Made by a program: the position numbers and the translations under genes | The notes under the pieces: generated by a model | The model's input: only the letters and a program-made list of their open reading frames with translations | What the model was told of the DNA's origin: nothing | Databases searched by the model: none | NCBI GenBank assembly: GCA_948567375.1 | Contig: OX419758.1 | Location: forward strand, 8,065,001-8,129,000 | Length of the DNA stretch: 64,000 nt | Direction: 5' to 3' | Origin: Lunularia cruciata | Lineage: Eukaryota; Streptophyta; Marchantiopsida; Lunulariales; Lunulariaceae | In this document: piece by piece, positions 32,045 through 42,820 of the stretch | Numbering within the stretch: position 1 is the first letter of the stretch | Layout: every line of letters begins with the position of its first letter

Positions 32045-35000
32045 ATGTGGAAACTTCCGGTTTTCTTTGGCAAGGATGGAGAAGATGTGGAGGCCTTTGT
32101 GAGAGACTTCAAGAGAGCTTGCATAGGAAACAATGAGAGGAGGAAGAATGAGTGGGCCTCATTATTACCAGATTTCTTTGAGGATGCAGCACTTACATGG
32201 TATGAGTCAGAATACCAAAAGAGAGAGAGGAGAGAGGGGGAAGAGGAGTCTTGGGAGACTTTGACTTCAGCACTCATTGAGAACTTTCTTCCTGATGAGA
32301 GTTATGAGAGATTGATGAGTGAGGTTACATTTCTCAAGCAAGGAGATGGAGAGAAAGTGAGGGTCTATGTGGAAAGAGTGGAAAAGTTGGAGTCCAGATT
32401 TCGCATAGTGTTGAGGAAGGGTGGGGATGATGTGGAGACTACAATGATTGGCATAGGGGCCATGCTCACCAAGAATTTTGTGGGAGGATTGAGACCACAA
32501 ATTAGAAGCAAGGTGAGATATGAGAAACCTTCTTCCAAGGTTGAAGCTATCAAGATCGCAATTCGTATGGAGGAGAGTTTGGAAGGGGATGAGAGTGATT
32601 TGGTGGTGAAGGAGGTTGTGCATCCTCCTCAAGGCTACAAGTATGGTGGAACTTCTGATACTTTGGTGACAAGGGTTGCACCACAAGTAGTAGTTGCTCC
32701 AATTCTTGCACCTCCACCAAAAGATCCACTCCAAACCATCACAGAACAACTTGCGGATCTCAAGATCAATGTGGTGCAACTATGGGAGAAGAGAGAGGTG
32801 GATCAGAATGTAGGGAGAGGACCTAGGAGTTATGGAAACTATCCATATAGAGGAGGCCAACCAGCCAACAATTTCAATGATAGAAATTGTTTTGGTTGTG
32901 GAGGAAGAGGCCATATCCAAAGGAATTGTCCAAATTCCACTTACCATGGAGGAAGGGGTTATGAGGGAGCCAATAGAGGGAAAGAGGGAGGTAGTGAAAC
33001 CCAAGTGGCTCCTAATCCCAACAAAGGTAAGGGGATAGCATCCATAGATGTGGTTGAGAGCAAGTATGAGAAGGGAGAGTGCTCAAACTCCAAGGGTCTT
33101 AATTTGGAGCTTTTGGCACAAGAGAAGAAGAGAGCTCGTTTTGCAGAGGATGTTCACTCTTCTCAAGGATTTACTTCAAGCAAGGATACTCCTATGTCTA
33201 CTAGGAGCACTCGCACCTCAACACCATCAACAACAAAGACTCCAAGGAAGAAGTTGGGGATGGAGGACTTCTTGATCTCAAAGCAACAATGGAACTACAA
33301 TGTGTTGGAGGATGTTGGTAGTCACAAGGCTAACATCACAGTGGGCCAATTAATTGCTTTGAACCCTACCTTGAGAAAGGAGCTTAGAGGTGGTTTGAGT
33401 TCTACAAGGAGCAAAAAGAAGAAGAAGGCAAAAGTTCCAGTATCAATGGGGGTGGTGGATGCCAAGCCAACACCATGGGAGGCTTGTGAATATGCCTCCA
33501 AGATTGATGTGAGAGTGAATGGTCACAACATCAAGGATGCATTGGTTGATGGAGGATCAGCAGTGAATGCCATGTCAGAAAGGTTGATGAAGAAGTTGGG
33601 TATGATACCCTCAAGACCTTCAACATTTGTGGTGAGCATGGAAAACAAGCAACAAGTTCGACCAGTAGGGGTGATGGATAAGGTGGTAGTTTCAGTTATG
33701 GGAGTTCAAAATCTCATGACTTTCCAAGTCTTGAAGGATTCAAGCTATGACTTACTTCTTGGGAGGCCATGGTTGAGAGCAGCACGCACAACTGATCGAT
33801 GGCACAAAGGGTACTTGAGGATTGGGCCATCAAACCATAGAGTCACTGTTCATGTGACTAACACCACCAACACTTCACATTCAGATACCCCATCTTCTAA
33901 TTATTGGGAATCAGATTCTGAAGAAGGAGCTTCAGGTGTGGACACAAGCATGGAAGAGGAGACTTCCACGGAGGAAGATGAATCTGAATCTGATTCAGAT
34001 GTGTATCCCTTGTGTGCTATGGATTTTGCACCTAAGCCAGAGGTTTTGAAGGACCCAGATAAATCACCATTGACACTTGAGGAGGTAGAGAGAAGGTTAT
34101 CTACCCTCAAGTATGGCCCAAATGTTACCAAGGAGGAGAAGGTGAGATTTGAGGAGATTTTCCGCAAGTTCATCCATGTGTTTGCTTTTAGTTACAAGGA
34201 TTTGAAGGAAGTCACCTTGGAGGAGCACAAGATAGAGGTGGAGTCACATGCAAGACCAATCCGCCAAAAGCAACGTCGCATTAGCCCACCAATATCTTTG
34301 GTTGTGAAGGAGGAGATTGATAAGCTCAAGGAGGCTAGATTTATCTTTGAGGTGGAGAATTCAGAATGGGTGTCTCCAATTGTCATTGTGAAGAAAAAGA
34401 ATGGCAAGCTTCGGGTATGTGTGGATTACAAGAAGCTTAATGCTGTTACCAAGAAGGACTACTACCCATTGCCATTCATTGATGAGATCTTGGAGGAGGT
34501 TGCAGGTCATGAGAGGTACAGTTTTGGAGATGGTTATAGTGGATATAACCAGATAAAGATTGCACCAGAGCATCAACAACTCACCACATTCACCACACCT
34601 TGGGGAACTTACGCTTTCAAGGTCATGCCTTTTGGGCTTTGCAATGCTCCAGCCACATTCCAACGGTTCATGAACAAGGTATTTGAACCTTTCATTGGGA
34701 AATTTGTGAGAGATTTCATTGATGACTTTTGTGTCTATGGGAGCAAGGAGGAGCACTTTGAGCACCTAATCAAAGTCTTGCAATGCTTGGATGAGGCAAA
34801 TGCATCACTCAACCCAGAGAAGTGCATTTTTGGATGTGAAGAAGGTCTACTTTTGGGGCACATCATCTCCAAGGATGGAATAGCAGTTGATCCTGAGAAG
34901 GTGAGGAAAATCTCAGACCTTCCATTCCCTTCAAGCTTGACAAAGTTACGCCAATTCTTGGGAATGGTTGGGTACTATAGGAGGTTCATCTTCTCATTTT

Positions 35001-36871
35001 CCAACAAGGCTTATGCATTGACCATCTACATGAAGAAGGGTGTAGATTACATGGTGATTTTGGAAGACAAGGAGGCTCTCAAAGCTTTTGAGGAGCTCAA
35101 GCAATCCCTTGTTGTAGCTCCAATTCTTGCTAAACCTGATTGGAGTAAGCCTTTCATCCTCTACACTGATGCTTCTAATGTAGCTATAGGATGCACTCTT
35201 AGTCAATTAGACCAAGATGGGCATGATCATCCAATAGCTTATGCTAGTAGGCAGATGGTTTCAGCAGAGAAGAACTACTCTGTCACAGAGAGAGAAGGGT
35301 TGGCAGTGATCTTTGGTCTCAAGAAGTTTAGACACTACTTGATTGGAGGGAAAGCCACAATTGTCACGGATCACAAGGCTTTGAAGTACATCTTCAACAA
35401 GCCTAATGTTGAAGGGAGACTAGCAAGGTGGATGATACTCTTGTCTGAGTATGACTACATAATTGAGGATAGGCCAAGAAAGAAACATGCAAATGCTGAT
35501 TTGTTATCTAGAGCCTATGATCATGATGGAGATGAGCCAGTAGATGATTCCTTCCCGGATGAGGAGCTCATGACAATCTCAGTCACTCAAGAGATTCCAA
35601 TGGAGTACAAGGAGATTGTGGATTTTGTAACAAGAGGTAACTATCCAGAAGGGATGCATGCTAGGGAGAGGAAGGCCCTTGCAGCAAGATCTAGACCTTA
35701 CACAATGGTGGAGGATATTCTTTTTCACCAAGGAGCAGATGGTCTACTTCGAAGAGCAGTGGGTAAGGAAGAGTCTATCCTACTCATAAAGGAGTTTCAT
35801 GAAGGTTTAGTATGTGGAGGACACTTTGCAGGAAAGGTGACTGCTTTCAAGATTCTAGATGCAGGTTACCATTGGAGAGGGATTTTCAAGGATTGTCTTG
35901 ATTATTGCAAAACTTGTCATGTTTGTCAAGCTTTTGCTAGAAAGTCTACATCCACTCCACCACTTAGATCAATTCCATTGCTAGGACCTTTTGAGAAGTG
36001 GGGAATTGATTTTGTAGGACCTCTCAATAGAACCCCAAGGAACAATCGGTACATTGTGGTAGTTACTGATTACCTTACCAAGTGGGTTGAGGCTAGACCA
36101 TTGAGGGACAAGAATGAAGATGAAGTGGGTAGATTTCTTTATGAACGCATTATCACTAGGTTTGGATGCCCTTTGGAGTTGGTTTCTGATAGAGGAGGAG
36201 AGTTTACAGGAAGCATTACTACAGCCATGCTACGACATTTCTCTATCACACATAGAGTAACTACATCCTATAAGCGAAATTCCAATGGCTTGGCAGAGAG
36301 AACCAATCAGACCTTGTGCATGATGTTGGCCAAAGATGCAGAAATGGAGGGGGCTAAACATCATTGGGACAAGAGGATTCATGCAGTTTTGTGGGAGTAT
36401 AGGACAACCATGAAGACTTCCACTAGATATTCTCCATTCCAATTGGTGTATGGTATTGAGTCTACCTTACCTATTCATTTTGATCTTCCTACCTTCCAAA
36501 GCATTCATAGGAGATTGAAGAAAGCACAAGGAAGTGATGCAGGGAAGTCAAGGAAGGATCAACTCATGGAGTTGGAAGAGGCAAGAGCAGTTGCTATGGT
36601 TCGAGTGGAGCAAGCCCAAAGGAAACAAAAGGAGAGCTATGACAAGAGGCAAGGCAAGAAGAAGGTGGAGCCTTTCAAAGAAGGTGATTGGGTAATGTGG
36701 TTTGATTCCATTCGATTCAAGAGAGTGCAAAAGAAGTTTTTGCCTAAGTACTTTGGACCTTTCATAGTAGAGAAGGTGTGGGGCAATTACACCTATGATC
36801 TCAAGGAGTTGGGAGGAAGACACTTTGATAGGATTAACCATGATAAGTTGAAGATGTACCATAGAAGGTAG
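32045..36871 (+). CDS. Gag-Pol polyprotein of family-A retrotransposon
   Basis: This is one frame of 1608 residues with no frameshift between gag and pol. Gag (about 1-240) has the Retrotrans_gag-type block with ALTWYESEY. A zinc knuckle follows (C282-C285-H290-C295). Protease follows, with active-site D502 in the unusual form D-G-G. Reverse transcriptase has its catalytic box FIDD at 891-894 and RNase H has D1042 in YTDAS. The integrase zinc finger is H1252, H1260, C1291 and C1294. The catalytic triad D1322, D1382 and E1418 has the canonical 35-residue spacing between the last two. The C-terminus has a GPF/Y-like module (KYFGPFIV) and no chromodomain. All catalytic residues are present, so the protein could be active in reverse transcription and integration. 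The ATG at 32,045 is the first in frame. Confidence 0.95.
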   Translation: MWKLPVFFGKDGEDVEAFVRDFKRACIGNNERRKNEWASLLPDFFEDAALTWYESEYQKRERREGEEESWETLTSALIENFLPDESYERLMSEVTFLKQGDGEKVRVYVERVEKLESRFRIVLRKGGDDVETTMIGIGAMLTKNFVGGLRPQIRSKVRYEKPSSKVEAIKIAIRMEESLEGDESDLVVKEVVHPPQGYKYGGTSDTLVTRVAPQVVVAPILAPPPKDPLQTITEQLADLKINVVQLWEKREVDQNVGRGPRSYGNYPYRGGQPANNFNDRNCFGCGGRGHIQRNCPNSTYHGGRGYEGANRGKEGGSETQVAPNPNKGKGIASIDVVESKYEKGECSNSKGLNLELLAQEKKRARFAEDVHSSQGFTSSKDTPMSTRSTRTSTPSTTKTPRKKLGMEDFLISKQQWNYNVLEDVGSHKANITVGQLIALNPTLRKELRGGLSSTRSKKKKKAKVPVSMGVVDAKPTPWEACEYASKIDVRVNGHNIKDALVDGGSAVNAMSERLMKKLGMIPSRPSTFVVSMENKQQVRPVGVMDKVVVSVMGVQNLMTFQVLKDSSYDLLLGRPWLRAARTTDRWHKGYLRIGPSNHRVTVHVTNTTNTSHSDTPSSNYWESDSEEGASGVDTSMEEETSTEEDESESDSDVYPLCAMDFAPKPEVLKDPDKSPLTLEEVERRLSTLKYGPNVTKEEKVRFEEIFRKFIHVFAFSYKDLKEVTLEEHKIEVESHARPIRQKQRRISPPISLVVKEEIDKLKEARFIFEVENSEWVSPIVIVKKKNGKLRVCVDYKKLNAVTKKDYYPLPFIDEILEEVAGHERYSFGDGYSGYNQIKIAPEHQQLTTFTTPWGTYAFKVMPFGLCNAPATFQRFMNKVFEPFIGKFVRDFIDDFCVYGSKEEHFEHLIKVLQCLDEANASLNPEKCIFGCEEGLLLGHIISKDGIAVDPEKVRKISDLPFPSSLTKLRQFLGMVGYYRRFIFSFSNKAYALTIYMKKGVDYMVILEDKEALKAFEELKQSLVVAPILAKPDWSKPFILYTDASNVAIGCTLSQLDQDGHDHPIAYASRQMVSAEKNYSVTEREGLAVIFGLKKFRHYLIGGKATIVTDHKALKYIFNKPNVEGRLARWMILLSEYDYIIEDRPRKKHANADLLSRAYDHDGDEPVDDSFPDEELMTISVTQEIPMEYKEIVDFVTRGNYPEGMHARERKALAARSRPYTMVEDILFHQGADGLLRRAVGKEESILLIKEFHEGLVCGGHFAGKVTAFKILDAGYHWRGIFKDCLDYCKTCHVCQAFARKSTSTPPLRSIPLLGPFEKWGIDFVGPLNRTPRNNRYIVVVTDYLTKWVEARPLRDKNEDEVGRFLYERIITRFGCPLELVSDRGGEFTGSITTAMLRHFSITHRVTTSYKRNSNGLAERTNQTLCMMLAKDAEMEGAKHHWDKRIHAVLWEYRTTMKTSTRYSPFQLVYGIESTLPIHFDLPTFQSIHRRLKKAQGSDAGKSRKDQLMELEEARAVAMVRVEQAQRKQKESYDKRQGKKKVEPFKEGDWVMWFDSIRFKRVQKKFLPKYFGPFIVEKVWGNYTYDLKELGGRHFDRINHDKLKMYHRR

Positions 36872-36906
36872 AGAGACCTTCACTTTGAGGACAAAGTGAA
36901 AACTTA

Positions 36907-36919
36907 GTCCGGGGGTAAA
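36907..36919 (+). promoter_or_regulatory. Polypurine-tract-like segment before the 3' LTR
   Basis: GTCCGGGGGTAAA ends exactly where the 3' LTR begins. The G-run plus the position suggest the plus-strand primer site. It is conserved at the matching place in the old copy (16,593-16,605). Confidence 0.6.
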
Positions 36920-37598
36920 TGTAACACCCATTTGTGCATGTGTGTGGTATTGTGATATTTAGCTTGGTATTACAAGTACTTAAGAGATATTATTTATATA
37001 GAGATAAAGGATGGTTCTATATTAGTCATGGTTAGCTAAAGTTAGTCATAGCTAAGATAGATGGGACCTTACTTTAGAGGAAGTAGAAAAGATGAGCACC
37101 ACTATTTTGGATTTTAGTGTGTTGACTTGGTATTATTCCTAGGTGTTTGGCTTTGGGGAAAGAGTTGAGAACTCTTGGGCCCGCAAGCCTTTTTGTTTTG
37201 GATTCTTCTTTAGTCCAAGGATAGCCCATGTGAAGGAATCCTTGCTTTAGTGGTTGGGTCAAGATAAGGGGAATATGCCCATGTGAATGGATATTCTTGT
37301 CTACTTTTTGACTTTACTTGACTTTTAGTCTAGTAACTTGAGTTACTACGGTAATTAGTAACTTTGGTACGTAACTATTTCACAAGTATATAAACAAGGA
37401 GTGAGGAGGTACTCAGCATCCTTTCATTTGCAACTATCTCTCTCTCATTGAGTTCTCTAGTGAGCAATGTCTTGAGTCTTGGAGTGTTAGCCTTGGAGGA
37501 GTATGATGGAGTTGGGGTTCCTTGCCTTCTTAGTCCATGGTGCGCTACCATAATAGCCATCAGAGGTTCATCCTGAGTGAGAGACAGGCCGGCTCACA
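36920..37598 (+). mobile_element. 3' LTR of intact family-A element
   Basis: 679 bp, identical to the 5' LTR except G for T at 37,041. It ends GGCTCACA and is followed by the target duplication GGTC. Confidence 0.95.
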
Positions 37599-37602
37599 GG
37601 TC
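37599..37602 (+). repeat. Target-site duplication GGTC, right
   Basis: Partner of 29,793-29,796. The family-B LTR sequence resumes directly after it (AAACAAGC). Confidence 0.8.
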
Positions 37603-38113
37603 AAACAAGCTTTGATCAGAGAGAATCTTTTAGGGAATCTTCTTGTGGGAGTCTCATAATCACATGAGTAAGGTACTATTGGAAAGATCTTGATGAGACA
37701 AAGCATGAAGGAGGGAATGCTAGACTTTCTTTTGTTGGAGAGGGAATCTGCACATTTTTGAGGCCTAATTATCCGTTTAGCCTTCCAAAATTGCCTTCAA
37801 AGATTTCAAGCATATTTTGGTTCCTACTCTTTTAGTAGAAGTCCCCTTTTGGTGATACCTCTTTTTGATCTGTTTAGTCCATCATGTTTAACATCCTTCT
37901 AGATGTTACCAAACTAATTCTCACATTTAAATCATATGTCTAGCTATTGGTTCTAAGGTTTTCAAGTCTATTTTGGTTTTTTCCCCATTAGTAGAGGTAC
38001 TCTTTTGGTGATACTTCTATCTGATATATTTTGACCATCATATATAAAATCATTCTAGATATTACCAAACCAAATTTCACATCTAGATCATATGGCTAGC
38101 TCTTGGTATTACA
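37603..38113 (-). mobile_element. Family-B 5' LTR, proximal part
   Basis: Continuation of 29,573-29,796 beyond the family-A insertion, ending ...GGTATTACA at 38,113. On minus this is the start of the LTR. The neighbouring sequence (ATATGGGCAC) is inside the reverse transcriptase of a family-C element, so the B element inserted there. Confidence 0.88.
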
Positions 38114-39435
38114 ATATGGGCACTTCAATTGGAGAGTTATACCTTTTGGGCTCACTAATGCTCTAGCAATCTTCATAAATCAGATGCATCAAGTGTTGGA
38201 TGGACTATTATTGGATTGGTATGTGGTGGTGTTCTTGGATGATTTCTTAATCTATAGTAAGATAGAGGCAAAACACTTGAATCACTTGCAAGAAGTCCTA
38301 AGACAACTACAAGAGTGGGAATTTTACTACACGAAGTCAAAGTGTGCCTTTTGGCAAAAGGAAGTTACCTTTTGGGTCATAAGATCTCATTAGAGGGGAC
38401 CAAGATGGAAGAGGACAAATTCAAGGCCATTATTGATTGGCCTACTCTGAAGGATGCTACAAAAGTATAGGTATTTTAATGGATTGGCCAATTTTTATCG
38501 ATGGTTCATCCACTATTATGCTCATGTGGTGCACCATTGATTGATCTCTTTGGGAAGAATTTAAGCTTTTAGTGGACCACCAAGCACAAAAAAGCATTCT
38601 AGAAACTAAAACATATGGTGTCTTTAAGACACATTCTTCAACCGTATGATCCTCAACTACCTTGTGTGGTTGATTTTGATGCTTCTAACTTTGCAATTGG
38701 AGCCATGTTGCAGCAAGAATTCCCAAATCTATTACATCCCAATGCCTTTGTATCTTGCCAACTAAATACAACTAAAAGGAATTATTCTACTTGAGATTGG
38801 GAACAACCTACAATGGTATATGATACCAAGATATGGAGGCATTATCTCTTGGAGAAACAAGTGATCATGCAAATCTATCACAAACCTTTGTTGCAAACAT
38901 TCCACTTGGAACACATGAAGAGTCTATATCATCAATGGGAGGAACAACTACAATTCTTTGATATCAAACTTGAGTACAAACCCAGTTGCTTCTATATCAT
39001 CCCTAATGCCCTATCACAATGACCTGATTTGAAGTCTCTTCTTCTCATCACAACAACAATTATGATGGTATAAATTGACTTCAAAGTCCAAATTGATTTT
39101 AAGGCAACTCTACAACAAGATCCTATCTTTCAGATGGAGCAACATTGTCTTTCTGCATGTGACAAGGAGTACAATACCTTCTCCTACAAGGAAGGACTTT
39201 TATTTTGTGAAAACTAGATTTATGTTCCAGCCAAGAATGATCTCCAACTTGTGCACCTCTAGGAAGCCCATGGCTTACCAATCACTGGTCACATGGGTAG
39301 GGACAAGATCTTGGGTACCCTCCAATGCCAATGGTGGTGGCCAAACATGTCACAAGATGTTCAAGAGTTTGTCCAATTGTGTGAGAGCCGCCAATGCAAC
39401 AAGGCTAGCAACCAAAAACCAATCTCAGGGAATTT

Positions 39436-42400
39436 GTTTGGCCTCGACAGTGCACCGGGCACCTGGCTGCTTATGCTTAGTTTGTCTTTATTGTAGTTGA
39501 TTTAGAGTTCTTGTAGATTGACATTCTCTTCCTATTCCTGGTGTGTTTGAAATCTCAACTCTGTAAGAATTTAGGGTTTTCTTTGCTTCCTGAGGTCGGG
39601 TTTCTCGACTGTTTGTGTTTGTCCTTGGCTTTCACAAAACTGGCTAGCTCACGCGGATTCAGCTATGGTTTTGGACCTGACGGTTCCTAGAAAAGGCTGG
39701 GAATTTTACAAACAATAAATAGTATTCTATTCAGCTCAACCCGGCCCCAAACTACTGAGTCAAACCATTAATATAGATGGACTGAGAGCTCCTAAAATGG
39801 AGCTTCCTTGACGCTAGTCATAGATCAAACACACCATCATCTCAAGATTTGTCCTTCATAAAATTTTTAGCTGCGAGGTTCACAAGTTTGACAACCCAAC
39901 CAATTCCAGTTCATACAGTGTCTGCACTAAATTATGATAGAAAATCACTTCAGCTAGCACTTTCCACACACACTTTGTCCAATAATAGTAAAGGCAACTC
40001 ACCCTCTGACCTCTTCCTTCACCTCCCAGTCGCACTCCCATCAATGCTTCCTTGCAAAGGTTCTGTTATCAGCCAAAGATCCTTCATGAAATGTCCTCAG
40101 CTCTCCCTTTAGAAAACTTCTATCAGCAGTTCAGTGCACAATTATCTTTGAATCTCCATTCTCAAAGTCTTGTGCCAGCATTAACTCCGTCATTCATGTC
40201 AAATGTCAGCTTTTCCCTTGAAAGTTCTCCCTGTACCCACACCCATCAGCTCTTCAATTTCAAAATTTCTCTCCCTGGTCATGTCACTGCCCAATGGCCT
40301 CTCAAGGCATCTCTCTCTCCTTCCTCTGTCTTGTTGCAGACCAGCCCAACAAATGCTTGAAACTTCCCTCTCCTTCAATCTCCTTGCCAATTTGCGAAAC
40401 TCCACACTCAGCCCTATTGCTCTTCTCTACTACTCTTCTCAAAATTTCTGCTGTCCAAACATCAACTCTTGGGGAAACATTTTTCCTGCAAAACCCTTTT
40501 CTCCTTCCCAAAACCCTCTCTCAACCCTACTAGTCCTGCAAAAATTTCTTTTCTGTCCAGCACTCTCTCTCCTGCAAAGTCCTTCATTCTCTTGCAAAGA
40601 AAACCACTTTCTGCCCTGCACTCTCAAGCCCTTTGCTTTCCTGCGAAAATTTCCCTTTTGTCCAAGCATGTACTCTCCGGCACATCCTTCATTCCTCAAG
40701 AAGAAACTCCTTCTTGCCCTGCTATCTCAAGTCCTAACAGTCCTGCAAAAATTTCTCTTCTCTCTAAGCACTTACTCTCCTGCAAAGTCCTTCATTCTCT
40801 TGCAAAGGAAAACCACTTTCTGCCCTGCACTCTCAAGCCCTTTGCTTTCCAGTGAAAATTTCTCTCCTCTACCTTGCACACCTTCAAGGCATACTCCTTG
40901 CCATTTGTTCATCTAGCCATTGTCTTGCACAATAGCACTTTCAAAAGTTTTCCCTCTCCTCCTATCACAGACCAAGGCCAAGCAACCTTTGAAAATCTCT
41001 CTTCAACAGGTCACTCCTGTCCAGACCAAGCCCTAGAAACTCTCTCTCCTTCACTCTGTGCAGTTTCTCATTCACTCTGTCTAGTCTCTCCTTTGTGAGA
41101 ATTCTCCACTGCCATATTTTCAACAAAAAATTCTCTACATTTGAAATTCATTCCATGTCCACCTCTTCACAACAAACATTCTCCATTCAAATTTGCTCTC
41201 CTATCAACACTCTCACAAAAAACATCCTTTCACATTCAAAAATCATTCCCTGTCCAGCCAGAGCAACTCTAACCCAAATTTACCCATGTCACTGGCTACT
41301 GCTCAGGGAAGCCAACCTTCAAAATCTCTCCTGTCCAGTGCAAGGCAAAGTTAGACTCTCAAATTCCCTCTCCTGCTCTCGCCCTAGTCCAGTCATTCCT
41401 GCAAAATTCAACTCCTTCTCTTCTCCACTGTTCCAAATCAATGACCAAGCAAAACTCCAAATCTCCTGCTCCTGCCACAGCCAAACCCTCAATTTTCTTT
41501 CCTTCTTTCTCCTCTCCTCTGTTCTGATCAATGCCCAAGAAAAACTCAAAAATCTCCTACTCCTGCAACAGCCCGAAGCCTCCACTCTCAAAATTTTCCA
41601 CTCCTCTGTCCTGCCACAGCCCTAAGGCATCCTTACTCAAAAAATTCCTTTGCTCCTGCAACAGCCCTAAGCCTAGCAGATTTTGAAATTTCTCCCTCTT
41701 GTCCTACCACAGCCCTAAGGCATCCTTACTCAAAAATTCTTCTGCTCTTGCAACAGCCAAGACTCAACTCTCAAAAATCTCCTCCTCTGTCCTTTCACAG
41801 CCCTAAGGCATCCTTACTCGAAAATTCTTCTGCTCCTGCAACAGCCCTAAGCCTAGTAGATTTCAAAATTTCTCCCTCTTGTCCTACCACAGCCCTAAGG
41901 CATCCTTACTCAAAAATTGTTCTGCTCCTGCAATAGCCAAGACTCAACTCTCAAAAATCTCCTCCTCTGTCCTATCACGTTCCTTCTCCAAGCAGTCCTT
42001 TCTCTCGAGAACATCAAACTTTCCTTCCCTATTCAGCCTTTTCTCTCAAAGCATAAACCTCCCTGCTGTTCCTGCACTAGCCTAAGCTTCTCTCAAAATC
42101 TACTAGTCCAGCCTTGTCTCTTCTCCAAGCCAAAAAGTCCTCGTTGACCTCTTCTGTCTTCTCCAAAATCCTGCTCTTCCTTCCCTGACATCCTGGCTGT
42201 TTTGTTCACTATTTTGTTCACAATTCCTAAAACCCTCTGCTACTGCCCCTAATTAAAATACTCTTGAGACCCCAATAACACAACCCCAATAACAAACTTC
42301 CCAATAACAAACTCCAGCGCTTAAGTGACATGCAAATAAACCCCAAGCTTATGTAATATTAAAGAAAATCCACCACTCAATTTCCTCCCTCCCTTAACAC

Positions 42401-42533
42401 AAGAGAAAATCCTTGAGCTTACAGGAACACAAACAACTACCGGTTTCACCATAACATAAACCCTTGAGTTCAATAACATGGAAAACTCACACCAAATGGC
42501 ACCAATACTACGTGTAGATTATTTTCTCAATGA
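39436..42533. mobile_element. 3.1-kb pyrimidine-rich insertion in family-C integrase
   Basis: Integrase protein similarity stops at a KPISG block near 39,430 and resumes at SGLLQ near 42,534, so this DNA was inserted there. It is unlike its flanks: strongly C/T-rich on plus between about 40,000 and 42,200. It has internal repeats: a ~120-bp block at 40,532-40,655 recurs at 40,741-40,865, and a CAGCCCTAAGGCATCC block occurs four times in 41,620-41,910. It has no transposase or pol. Edges are approximate and I could not find a clean target duplication. A long solo LTR or a non-autonomous element is likely. Confidence 0.55.
41625..41975 (+). repeat. Tandem repeat, ~90-bp subunit, ~180-bp higher unit
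   Basis: Four blocks share the CACAGCCCTAAGGCATCCTTACTC core followed by AAAATTC and CTGCTCCTGCAACAGCC. Alternate blocks are most alike, giving a period of about 180 bases made of two diverged halves. Confidence 0.75.
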
Positions 42534-42820
42534 CACCGAGTGGACTCCTTCAACTAATTCCCATTCTATCTGCTCAATCACATCAATGGGAACATGTGAG
42601 CTTGGATCTCATCACATCCTTGCCCAAGACAAAGCAATGTCACATAACTATCGTGGTGTTTGTGGATAAGCTTAGTAAGCAAATCCATTTGACACCAACA
42701 TTTGATATTGCAGATGCTCCAACATTAGTGCAGGTCTATTTTGATAATGTCTTTAAGCATCATGAGATGCCACATGTACTCATCTCCAACTATGATCCTT
42801 GATTTATTGGGAAGTTTTGG

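Larger units (their letters stand above)
29797..37598 (+). mobile_element. Intact, very young family-A Ty3/gypsy retrotransposon
   Basis: This is a complete element of 7,802 bp. It has two 679-bp LTRs starting TGTAACACCC and ending GGCTCACA, a primer-binding site, an upstream zinc-cluster ORF, an uninterrupted 1608-codon gag-pol and a purine-rich tract before the 3' LTR. I found a single LTR difference (T at 29,918, G at 37,041), so insertion was recent on the genome's mutation clock. Domain order PR-RT-RNase H-IN makes it Ty3/gypsy. The FIDDFxVYG box, the absence of a chromodomain and the CGTTGCCGGGA primer site resemble the non-chromovirus Athila/Tat group. It lies inside the LTR of a family-B element and looks competent to move. 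Confidence 0.95.

Noticed and set aside
38114-38400. RT of the intact family-A element continuing beyond the 3' LTR
   Set aside because: Its catalytic box (FLDDFLIYS) and sequence belong to family C, and the family-B LTR end at 38,113 separates them.
40203-40916. 237-codon open frame on the plus strand
   Set aside because: It lies in the C/T-rich repeat block. Its translation is low-complexity Ser/Leu/Pro/Phe reflecting composition, and overlapping frames are open on both strands.
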